From the NCBI GenBank assembly GCA_025602915.1, contig JAHLJZ010000106.1, positions 1 to 64,000 on the forward strand: a DNA stretch of 64,000 nt. Direction: 5' to 3'. Within the stretch, counting starts at the first letter, position 1. Each line of letters starts with the position of its first letter. Below are positions 32,940 through 42,580 of this stretch, piece by piece. The notes below the pieces were generated by a model. It was not told where the DNA came from and searched no databases. It saw only the letters and a program-made list of their open reading frames with translations. The position numbers were made by a program, and so were the translations under genes. The stretch is from Paraphysoderma sedebokerense. Lineage: Eukaryota; Blastocladiomycota; Physodermatomycetes; Physodermatales; Physodermataceae.

Positions 32940-33509
32940 ATGCAAAAATCGAAGGCTTCCCCATTATTATTATTGGTTCTTCTTGCTTCAGCGGCTCTAA
33001 TCAATGGTGTACCAGTCCCTACTACCGGAAATCCCATAACTGACATGGTACAAGGAATTTCAGCCGGGGTCAACGATATTGTTCGAGCCGGATGTAATGT
33101 TCCACGGATGGTAAAAAGGGACTCAACAGGGGCCATTGTAGGAACAGTTGGCAATGTTGGATCTGACATCGTAAATACTGTCAACGCTTGTCAGAATGCA
33201 ATTGCTGGTCAAACTCCCGCTTCCGGCTACCAACCTCAACCTGCTGCCCCTGCTCAACCAGCTCAACCAGCTCAACCAGCTCAACCTGCCCAACCTGTTG
33301 CACAGTATCCTTCGACAGGTAATGTAGTGACTTCGCCAGGTGGTGCCACCGGAGCCTACTACGGTCCCGGAGGAGTTGGTGCTTATATCCCTGGTGGAGG
33401 AGCATCAGTAACACCAGGAGGAGCAAGCGCTTCAGTTCCCGGGGCTAGTGCAAGCATCGGGCCCGGCGGCGCAAAGGCATGTTTCCTAGGACTTTGTGTC
33501 GGTATATAG
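32940..33509 (+). CDS. Secreted protein with KR processing site, QPA repeats and Gly-rich tail (paralogue 2)
   Basis: Single exon of 189 residues. Signal peptide SPLLLLVLLASAALINGVP, then ITDMVQGISAGVNDIVRAGC, dibasic KR-DSTGAIVGTVG, IVNTVNACQNAIAG, five QPA/QPAQ units (QPAQPAQPAQPAQP) and a Gly/Ala/Ser-rich tail (GGASVTPGGASASVPGASAS) ending KACFLGLCVGI. The N-terminal third aligns with the gene at 31580, while the repeat unit has changed from VPVQP to QPA. The extra CxxxxC at the end is absent from paralogue 1. Likely a wall or extracellular structural peptide; function unknown. Confidence 0.78.
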   Translation: MQKSKASPLLLLVLLASAALINGVPVPTTGNPITDMVQGISAGVNDIVRAGCNVPRMVKRDSTGAIVGTVGNVGSDIVNTVNACQNAIAGQTPASGYQPQPAAPAQPAQPAQPAQPAQPVAQYPSTGNVVTSPGGATGAYYGPGGVGAYIPGGGASVTPGGASASVPGASASIGPGGAKACFLGLCVGI

Positions 33510-34012
33510 ATGATCTATTGAAGAATGTTGTAACTTATTGTTGTCTATAATATGTAAAAGTATAATCTGTGATATTCCAATTAAGAATGGTTGAGTATAC
33601 ATTTGTATGACGTTGAACGGACATATCAAAAAATAGTGATACTCTTGAATAAAGTAGTATAAGTAACGATGATTCTTTGGACCATTTAACGTCTGACATC
33701 ACATCTGGCAGATATATACAAATAGCTCTGCAAATTTTCGCAACTTTATCCCTAAGTTTGTAAGCCCGCAAAAAAAAAAAAAAAAAAAAATTAAGTTTCA
33801 GAGGCAATCGAACAGCGGAACAGGAAGTTTCGTTCGTGGAGGAATTGTTTGTGGCTGTGACATCACTCGTATTCAGAGTTATATCATTTGAACTTGGATT
33901 CTATCGACAACCTTCTTAAATAAGACAGGGAGAAGCACTCATACGATTGATCGAACCGCTGGAATCATACCCTTAGACTCAGTATATCACAAACAGCACT
34001 ATACGGATCAAA
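33510..34012. other. Intergenic spacer with poly(A) tract
   Basis: Non-coding. A run of 21 A at 33770-33790 is the only notable sequence. No gene seen. Confidence 0.4.
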
Positions 34013-35869
34013 ATGTCCAAGGCCGCTAAATCAATTTTACGGAGAAAGAAAACACCCACACCCTCACCATCTGCATCGCCATATCATTCAGAAGATGAAG
34101 ACGGTTTTGATGATGAATTTTCGGATTCCTCCTCTATTATCAGTTTAAGATCCGATGATACAACTGCCGAAGAGGTAGTGCAACAGCTTGGGAATACAAG
34201 GGATATCTTGAGTTCAGTACTCGAAGGGATGGAGGAAAAAAGGACAACGTATGTAAAAATGAATTTGGTATTTTCTTAAAGTTCGAATATGGGTTGTCAT
34301 AATCCTTCATCCCTTTGAAGGAACCAATGTGTACTGACTTTGCGTTGTAGTACTCGGGAAGAGGCTTTGGGCAAATTGATCAAGTTGTTATCATTTAAGT
34401 ATGCCTTCGATGCATTATCAGATAAGCAAGATACAATCCTTGATCTCCTTCTGCGGAGTGTCAAGAAAGAGAAAAGCAGCAAAGAGAATATTTTGGCTGC
34501 CAAAGGTTCGTTGCTCCAGAAATGAATTTGACATTTTTCCAGACTCTTGAGTTACTGACATTCCGTTCATTATCAGCATTGTCTCTGTATTTCGTCACTA
34601 TGGGTCCCGAGAACGACGACAAATATTCTCAATACAACTCGGCAGTCCGAGATCTGATCAGTAAGAGTGCCAGGAGCGATGAAGTTAAAACTGCGGTTTG
34701 TTCAAGCTTTTCTGCAAGCCTTTTTGCTGTCAGTATCACTAAATCCGTATCACACAATCAAAGTTTGTCGATACTCTTGCTCTGTCAAATTTTATAGCCT
34801 CCTCTTCACCTCATACTACACTCGATTTAGTCCATTTTTTCGCTACCGTACTCTCAAATAGCTCTACATCATCTCAAACATTTAATGCCTTGCTCAAAGG
34901 ATATACGCTTCTTCTCACTACTATATCGGAATCTTCAATACGAAGTGAATTTGCTAATGCGATTAAGATTTTCATGAAAGGATTAAACAGTACTAATTTA
35001 GAAACCCGGTTGTCCAGTGGCGAAGGCATTGCAGTTCTGTGGGAAGGGCTCGGAGTTCTATCGAATGCGGTTAACGGCGATAGTATGGACGTTGATAACG
35101 ATAAAAGTGACGACAATACGATAAGTGAATTGTTGACCACACAGAAAAAAACTGATTTGCTGGAATTGTTGAAGACTTTAGCTAGAGGTATGTTTCATTT
35201 CAGTTTCCATTTTCTCAGTTGGATAACATTAAAGTGATCATCTCTCATAGATTCAACCCGATATCGAGCCAAAAAAGAGCGATCGTTCCAAAGATCTGCT
35301 TTCCGGGATATTCTGAACACTGTCGAGGTAACATTCCGGCTTTCAGTTAGAATGTATTCTTTAGTGTTATAACATTTCATTGACGTTCCTAATCCTTGAA
35401 TAGAGCGGAATCTCTCCTCACCTCAGACTAAGATTTAAACACGAGCAGGTGTACTTTGAATCATGGGGTATGGATCCTTGCCTTCACAAATGTAAGTATA
35501 TGATGACAACTGACATTTGTGGCTTCGCGTAATAGCTCAAATTCGACAGCTTTATGCATTTCGCGAAGCATTGGGACAGGGTCTTCATGTGCATTTCCAT
35601 GTATGTTGCCTCTTTAAAAGATCATATTGTGAATTTCCTTATCTGACTTATCTCTCTTGTCCGTTGCTGACCATCATCACCAGGAGAATCCTCTACTTCG
35701 AGATATTTTTGCCATTGAACTTAATACTCATTCTCACCTTTCGAAAGCCGAACGCAAAGCATTGTACCATCCTTCGTCAGAGTTTAGTAAAGCTAGAACA
35801 AAACATTTAGTGAAAGAGAGACGTGGAAAAATGATTAGAACTGGGGCCGTGGGAACGGAGGATGAGTGA
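34013..35869 (+). CDS. IFRD-domain (interferon-related developmental regulator) protein
   Basis: A Ser-rich acidic start (MSKAAKSILRRKKTPTPSPS, EDEDGFDDEFSD) precedes an all-helical IFRD domain: TREEALGKLIKLLSFKYAFD, TLELLTFRSLSALSLYFVTMG, then FVDTLALSNFIASSSP and LSSGEGIAVLWEGLG. The C-terminal half reads RAKKERSFQRSAFRDILNTVE, IAQIRQLYAFREALGQGLHV, and ENPLLRDIFAIELN, ending in a basic tail (ERKALYHPSSEFSKARTK). Family members act in transcription control and, by recent work on animal IFRD proteins, in ribosome recovery. Seven or eight exons are needed. The border near 34505-34543 does not join in phase with a plain GT-AG intron, so one base or one border there is wrong in my model. Confidence 0.82.
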
Positions 35870-36269
35870 ATTTTCAGATGGATGTATCGCAGCAGTTGCA
35901 CTTAGTGAATTTTATCTCATATTATGGTTTGCGTCGCAATTGATTGCACAATTTAATGTACCCGTAATACAATATCAGTGAAACCGACCTATAATAATCG
36001 AATAGCTTAACGGGGTCTTAAATTACCACTCCCCCTTGCAGAGTTGAACTTGATATTTCACTATACTTACTGAGACAATCTAGGTTTAGTAATTGGAAAA
36101 ATTACAGCTACAAATTATTTACAAAGATCAACCACTTGAAAACTCCTGATCTTAAAACATGGGTGATCCACAAAAAGCGACATTTGGTTAATTATGAGAA
36201 TATTGCCTAAACCTACTACAAAGAGAAATATAGCCAGCTTAATGACTCACTCCTAGTGAGCGAAAGCTT
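35870..36269. other. Convergent intergenic spacer
   Basis: Short region where IFRD (+) and Lag1 copy 2 (-) converge. No gene or repeat seen. Confidence 0.35.
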
Positions 36270-37508
36270 TCAATCGTCATCTGAATCATCTTCATTATCA
36301 CTGCGATTATCTTCCGCGCCACCTTTCCCCTTTATCACTTTCACCACAATCCTCCCGATCAAGTAGGCCCAGTAACATATCAAGATTTTCAATCCGACAA
36401 ACAAAATCATGAAAACAGTAGCAACACCGTAACTCAAATAGATTTCGTTTTTAGGATCCCAAACAGGGTCAATAACTGCTATGACGTCAACGAATATAGA
36501 TCTTACGATGTAAAGATACACGAAATGTCTTGAATAGATCCAAGAGAGCACGAACACCACGAACGTAAAGTCACATGCTTTCTGGAATTTCAAGTATCGA
36601 AGACATTTGGCGGTAGAGAGAAAAATATCGGCGAAGTCCATAGTCACGAAAACAGCGTGTCCAATTCTAATGAAATTCATGTAGTACGATAGCGACACTA
36701 ACATAATTGTGACGATATGGTGAACCAAGAATTGAGTGTAATCTTTACGTGGTTTTTCGAGGTGGAGAACGACCAATTGCGCTATCGAAAACGACAGCTG
36801 GAGAAGATAATAAGATTTGAAAACAGCAGTGTAACGAATATGCGGATAATCTGCCCAAAAGTTGGGTGTATTGAAGTAGTATGGTGAATGGTACAGTAGG
36901 TAAAATCCCAGAGAAAAAAAGGTGGAATAGTATAACGAGAACCAAGCTTGTTCACAGAATCGATCCTGAGCTTCTTTTTTAATGATTTTGCGTAATCGGG
37001 TGATTGGCAAGAAGACATATCGAAAACACAAAGCCCTGGCGAAAATGATGATGAGAACGTAGAACGACACAAAACGAAAGTCGAGGCGCCCCTTGGTGTA
37101 AAGAACCGAGCCGTGTTCGTCAACTTCGTGAGTTTTATGAGAAAGTTTGTAGAAAGATTCGCTGAATGATTTAACATTTGGAGGGATGAAAGAGGGGAAG
37201 AAATGTGGAAGAAGGATATAAAGTATAATCATGAGAGGAACATCGAATTGGTGGGCTTTTATATTCTCGAAGATCGGGTGCGGTGTCCATTCAGATATAT
37301 TCGAGCGGTAAGTGGTGGTTAGGTTTTTGCCATTCTGATATCCATTCTCCTTGTATTTTCTAGCATAGCCTACAACTGTCGTCAGAAATTTTGTGTTCTT
37401 CAGATTTAGAATTTGTTTTGAATACATACCATTCTGCAATTTATTGCTATCTTTGGCTTCTTCCTTCCTCGATACCTCCGAACCCAACGTTTGAACTTTG
37501 GTAGACAT
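36270..37508 (-). CDS. LAG1: Ceramide synthase, Lag1/TLC-domain family (copy 2)
   Basis: A single exon of 412 residues; the other two copies have an intron near the start, so this copy lost it or begins differently. Landmarks match the family: EWTPHPIFENIKAHQFDVP, FKSYYLLQLSFSIAQLVVLH, FLVHHIVTIMLVSLSYYMNF, then RIGHAVFVTMDFADIFL with the paired Asp, and a C-terminal helix followed by GKGGAEDNRSDNEDDSDDD. The double His is present, so it should be catalytically able. It has a long N-terminal extension of about 90 residues (KNTKFLTTVVGYARKYKEN) not seen in the others. Its orientation opposes its paralogues. Confidence 0.93.
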   Translation of the reverse strand: MSTKVQTLGSEVSRKEEAKDSNKLQNGMYSKQILNLKNTKFLTTVVGYARKYKENGYQNGKNLTTTYRSNISEWTPHPIFENIKAHQFDVPLMIILYILLPHFFPSFIPPNVKSFSESFYKLSHKTHEVDEHGSVLYTKGRLDFRFVSFYVLIIIFARALCFRYVFLPITRLRKIIKKEAQDRFCEQAWFSLYYSTFFSLGFYLLYHSPYYFNTPNFWADYPHIRYTAVFKSYYLLQLSFSIAQLVVLHLEKPRKDYTQFLVHHIVTIMLVSLSYYMNFIRIGHAVFVTMDFADIFLSTAKCLRYLKFQKACDFTFVVFVLSWIYSRHFVYLYIVRSIFVDVIAVIDPVWDPKNEIYLSYGVATVFMILFVGLKILICYWAYLIGRIVVKVIKGKGGAEDNRSDNEDDSDDD

Positions 37509-38937
37509 CTGGCGATTAGTGAAGCGGGAGAAAATTATTTAATATGATTATGAATTGTATAGGCAAAGAGAATTCAGTCTTGTTATCTCCTCAAGAGCCT
37601 AATGGCATCAATCAATGAGTGGGCTGGCTCTTCGAAGAGTCACTTTTCAAAACGCAATTAGCGAAACTTTTTGCGAAAGCTATAATGAGAAACATATATC
37701 GAAGTGCATTCATGCATTATAAAGAATTTATCAGTCAAAATCAAAATATCTACAATACTATATATAACATAGTATATTGGTCGCTTCAATACTCTAACAG
37801 TCGATTGCTATTACAACAGAGCGAGGAAACACGAATAATTGATCCTTACCGTAATCTATTTGACCTTGTACACTTCAACTCCCTTGGATCTCGAGACTAA
37901 ATCCTGGCAGAAGAAGGAACATTCGCTTGTGGATTCTAATAGATGAATTTTAGTTATGAGCGACTGAATATTTTATCTCCCTTGCTTCATTAAAGATTGC
38001 TATTAATAAATTAAAAACATGACGTCACTGTACATGGGGTCTTCCGCGCCTTGACTGGGTTAAATTGCCATCCACGTATTCCTACGTTTAACAAGCATTC
38101 ATTGTTCCATTTTTGTGATTATCGTCGCAGTAAATTATTCATTCCGTAATGATGAAATACCATAAAACAGCACGAATGTGTTAATTGGCGGAATCGATTG
38201 AACTACTTACGGAGCACACTTTCTACTGCAACAATGAATGCTCTGTTTATGTTTGCAACATTCACTTTGCTAAATTCATCTTTGATTGAGAATAACCTGA
38301 GAATTAATGTTATTGATGACTCATTTTTGTCATCGTAGGCCTTCAAATCTCGCCAACTCCGTGAAATTTCGACTCTTAATCGGACTCAACTGGCCCCAAT
38401 CAAATTTCGTGTTCCCAAATTTCGACCATGTATCTGAATTCGAAAACCAAAATTAGATACAGAGGACAATATTCTAATTTGATATTCAAGCATTTTGCTA
38501 CTTCAAGTCTAAACAATGGTCGTCGCTCTTATATCGGTTTAGGGACAATCAAGCAAGCCCCCTATTCAGCATCTTCCGTTCCAGCAAGCCAAAATCACCG
38601 GTTGCAATGCGTTCAACAATACGAACGGTCATATTTAAGTGAGAAGGCTCGACTTAGGTGTCCGAGAATATAATGTATCACTGGGTTCAAATACCCATAA
38701 GCAAGATTTCCAGCCGGCTTGGTAATTCAACCGGAAGGGAATTAGAATTATGGCGACTGCGACATGGCAAATTGTTGTATTGTTAACGATTTCAGAATGA
38801 GACTGTATTTCTATTTTTATAAATGCATAAAGGGCTAGATCCTGGTATAAATACCTTCAAGAGATCTTGTCAAGAATTAACCAATCTTACCATACATTCC
38901 CACATAAATATAAAATATCAATATACCTTAAATTACA
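37509..38937. other. Divergent promoter region between Lag1 copy 2 and DPBB gene 4
   Basis: 1.4 kb of non-coding DNA between two divergent genes. The right end holds a TATAAATA box (38846). Several short frames but no recognisable protein. Confidence 0.4.
38846..38853 (+). promoter_or_regulatory. TATA box of DPBB gene 4
   Basis: TATAAATA, 92 bp upstream of the ATG at 38938; the longer string TATAAATACCT resembles the one before the secreted gene at 32940. Confidence 0.5.
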
Positions 38938-39707
38938 ATGTTCAGCCTTGTCGTTCTCGCTACACTCGCCGCTTTGACTTCTACGACTTCGGCTCAATGG
39001 ATTGACGGCCGCGCAACTTATTACCCGTAAGTAACTCAGGCTCCATCATATACAACAAACTTGAACTGACAATGATTCCTTTTATCTTCATCAAAGTGGT
39101 CCTGGGGAAGCAGCGACTGATATGTCTACACTCTCTTGCACACAGTCGATTCGCGGCTTTACTCCAAGATCAAACAGTTGGTTCGGAGCAATGGCAGATA
39201 AAGCGCCCCTCTACGCTGGTCCTGCTTGCCAACCTAATCCTAATGGTGGTCCGTACCCTATTTGTCCTAATCAAGGATCTTGCGGGAAATGCTATGAAAT
39301 TAAATGCGTCTCAAAATTCCCGGCTGAAAAGTATGTGTTCCGACATTCTTAAATATAAAATTACATATTTACTTATTAGTTTTGTTTAGTGGTGGCGCGC
39401 AGACTTGTATTCCTGGAAAATCGGTGACAGTTCAAATTGTAGATGGTTGGTACCAGTAACTTTTGTATCTTGGTCACAAATCATCGCATTAATCATATTA
39501 ATCATCCATCTTTTCTTAACAGCTTGTCCGCACAACCACCCTGTCAACCTTGGTAAGAAGAATGATAATCCATGTCAAGACACTGGGGTCAATCATATCG
39601 ATCTGAATATTAATGCGTTCAAAGAGATCGCGAATTTGGGTGCCGGAACGATTCGTACACAAATTAGAGAAGTAGCTTGCACAGGCTTAGGTCCTAATGC
39701 TGTGTAG
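38938..39707 (+). CDS. Secreted expansin-like DPBB protein (copy 4)
   Basis: Four exons, 38938-39026, 39097-39330, 39390-39445 and 39523-39707, give 187 residues in agreeing phases. Signal peptide MFSLVVLATLAALTSTTSA, then WIDGRATYYPGPGEAATDM, SWFGAMADKAPLYAGPAC, CPNQGSCGKCYEIKC, SVTVQIVDACPHNHP and HIDLNINAF. The conserved HFD motif reads HID here, so Phe is replaced by Ile but the key Asp remains. One more intron than copy 3 splits the DPBB fold. It lies 0.75 kb before Lag1 copy 3, in the same order as the copy at 12582. Confidence 0.88.
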
Positions 39708-40458
39708 ACAGTGTGCGCACTTTCCTTAATTATGTAGCGAGCACTTATTAGTATGTGGAGGCCTCTTTCCTTGTAAATTAAGATCCATTATCAAAATTTC
39801 ACTGTTGATCAAATCATCCGCTTGATAGCATTCCTGTTGTATACATCCACTTTTGTTAAATAAAGAATAAATAGTACATTTGTGAAATAGTTTGCATTCG
39901 TTGCTATGATATATTTAAAAAGACTTCGGCAATGAAAAAATTCCGGCGTCGGAAAAAAGAAACTGTGCCGCAGTTGCTGTGCCACAGATCCACGTGATTG
40001 CCACATGGATCGAAAACTCGAAAAGTTTCACTCCCCTTGGGCCCCGTCCTCGCAAATTTTTTTCTTTTAATTTCGACATTTGACGACAGCACAGCTTTGG
40101 CAGATATAACCATATCAGAGTTGTGATATAGCAGAGATAGATTGTTCGTCATTGTGCTGGCCTCCGGATATAGCTACTCTGATCAAGGTACTGATTTGCC
40201 CTCGGTTGTTGTGACACCTGATTCCGCTTGGACAAACTGATGTTTCTTCTGATTGCATATAATCAAAAGAAACTAATAATAAATTCATTGTATACTGACT
40301 TTTTCTTTCTAACTTTCATTGTTTAGTCCTACTGTTTGTGATTATTGGTTTATTGTTACCTTTTTCTGTTGATCTCTTTCTGCCGCGGCATACACCATCG
40401 GCACTATCGATTTTAATCTGCAGAAAGTGCTAAAGGTTATCGGTACCAAGTTTGCATT
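39708..40458. other. Intergenic spacer
   Basis: Non-coding DNA between DPBB gene 4 and Lag1 copy 3. Nothing beyond short frames is seen. Confidence 0.35.
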
Positions 40459-41738
40459 ATGGCAACAGAAAGCATCACCGAACCCAATTCTGTATTGGTT
40501 CAAAAAGTAAAAGGTCTGTGATCAAGTTCCATCTAACAAATTCGTCAAACCTTTGTCGCTCACATTTGCTTGGTCTCCCCGCAGCCCCTGACGCCGGCCA
40601 GATAAAACTGAAGAGTTCCAAGCCAAAATCCAGATCAAGATATTCCGTCCCAAAAGATTGGAAACCTCACCCCATTTTCGCACTCATCAATTCACAACTA
40701 CTTACCTTCCCGCCGCTTCTTATATTCTTCACTGTCCTCCCGTCCTTTGCCCCCACACTTTTCTCGCAACACACTCTTGATTTCACGCAATCGTTCTTCA
40801 AACTTTCTTATCTGACGTCTTTACGAAACGAGGATGATCAGCTATTATATACCAAAGGCCGTAATGACTTTCGCTTCGTTGCATTCTACATCATTGTTAT
40901 TGTCTTCCTTCGTCAGTTGACGATGCAATATGCTTTCAAACCATTCGCCAAGTACATGGGCACCAAATCTTCTGCTCTCCGTGAACGATTTTGTGAACAA
41001 GCTTGGTTCTCGATCTACTATAGCACATTTTTCTCAATCGGCTTATACTTGGCGTATCACTCACCGTATTGGCTTAGGACAGAATATTTTTGGGTCGATT
41101 ATCCTCATATGCATTACACCGGTTTATTTAAATCATATTATCTTCTTCAGTTATCTTTTTCTCTAGCGCAAATTGTCGTTTTGCACTTAGAGAAACCCCG
41201 AAAGGATTATGTACAATTCTTGGTACACCATCTCTTAACTATCGGATTGGTTTCATTATCCTACTACATGAACTTTACACGAATCGGGAACGCAATCTTC
41301 ATCACCATGGACTTTGCGGACATATTTCTCTCCACCGCTAAATGTTTAAAATACATCAAGTTTCAAAAATCGTGTGACGCCATGTTTGTTCTTTTTGTGG
41401 TGGCATGGATTTTCTCCCGACATTTTGTTTACATCGGTATCGTTCAATCTATATACACAGACGTAATTGCCGTTAGACCTTTAATTTGGAAGCCGGAGGA
41501 AGGAATGTACATGAGTTACACTACCGCTTGTGTGTTTGTAGCATTATTTGCCGGGTTGAAGATTTTGATTTTGTACTGGGGATGGCTTATTATGAAGGTC
41601 GTAGTGAAGGTTGTGACGGGCAAGGGCGCCGAAGATAATAGAAGTGATGGAGAAGAAAGCGACGACGAAAATGTGGAAATCAAAGATTCTGTCTCCACAA
41701 ACAGCGAAAATCAAACTGCGAATAAGAGTCAATGGTAA
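40459..41738 (+). CDS. LAG1: Ceramide synthase, Lag1/TLC-domain family (copy 3)
   Basis: Two exons, 40459-40513 (MATESITEPNSVLVQKVK) and 40585-41738, give 402 residues; the donor GTCTGT is unusual but phase and family length agree. Landmarks: DWKPHPIFALINSQLLTFPP, FKSYYLLQLSFSLAQIVVLH, FLVHHLLTIGLVSLSYYMNF, RIGNAIFITMDFADIFLST with the paired Asp, and tail GKGAEDNRSDGEESDDENVE. The double His is intact. It is closer to copy 2 than to copy 1 (shared RFCEQAWFS, SLSYYMNF, FQKxCD), so copies 2 and 3 are the younger pair. Expected in the ER membrane; each paralogue may use a different acyl chain (inference). Confidence 0.93.
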
Positions 41739-42580
41739 TTCATTTCCTCTCGTTTCGGCTTTCTGGAAATTATCTTTCACTGTCAAAGATTCCCTGATTT
41801 TAACTCGTCCTATTTGTCGATTTTATTTTACTTTCGTTTCGCTACAGCTCTCCGAACTCTCATCTTAAGCAAAAGGAGGAATAATGATCTGTCTCTTATA
41901 GAAGTCACCGCTTTCGCACGGTTCGCGCTTAGACAACGTCATCAATAATTTTCATTCTATTTATCATTCGTATTCAAACAAGTCGCAGTTACAATTCCCT
42001 CCCTTTGATCGATCCTGTCATTTCAATCTGCCCATCGACAGGTTTAGCTTTGGCGATTATATATATTTTTTTGCAGCGCATTGTTTCTGTTATTGTAAAA
42101 TTTTAATTTTGTATTCGATAAACAGAGTGTAGATAAGTAATATTCAAAATCTTGTGGTTCTCCGTCGGTGTCCACTTTCCACTGAGGCCTGTCGCTCAAC
42201 GGATTTTGTATTGAACGCTGCATTTGTACAATTTTGGTTGGTTTCCAGCAATTTGCTGCTATACTGCCAGATTTATTTCAACAAAAGAACGATTTACGTT
42301 GTTATCAAAATCTTTAAGCCAGTCGTAACTATCAACATACAGACTCCGCCATATATTATTAGATAACTGTAAATATTGCAAGCACTGAAATAAAAGTATG
42401 CGTTGTTTAACATAAATCAAATCAGCTACATTAGTTTGAGGAAATTGTCCCTAATCATTGTCAAGCGGCACGTCACGTGTTAGAACCCATCGTCCTTGTC
42501 CAAGGAACAAAAGTCGACAGCATCATCGTTATTGTCGAGGAATACATTCTTAAATTTCAAAATCTGAGTCTGGCTTTAGA
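41739..42580. other. Intergenic region upstream of SF3B3
   Basis: Non-coding. A CACGTG-containing E-box (GTCACGTGTT) lies at about 42473, some 105 bp before the SF3B3 start codon. No gene seen. Confidence 0.35.

Noticed and set aside
33770-33790. Poly(A) tract as possible retroposon tail
   Set aside because: No element body, target-site duplication or repeat copy is visible.
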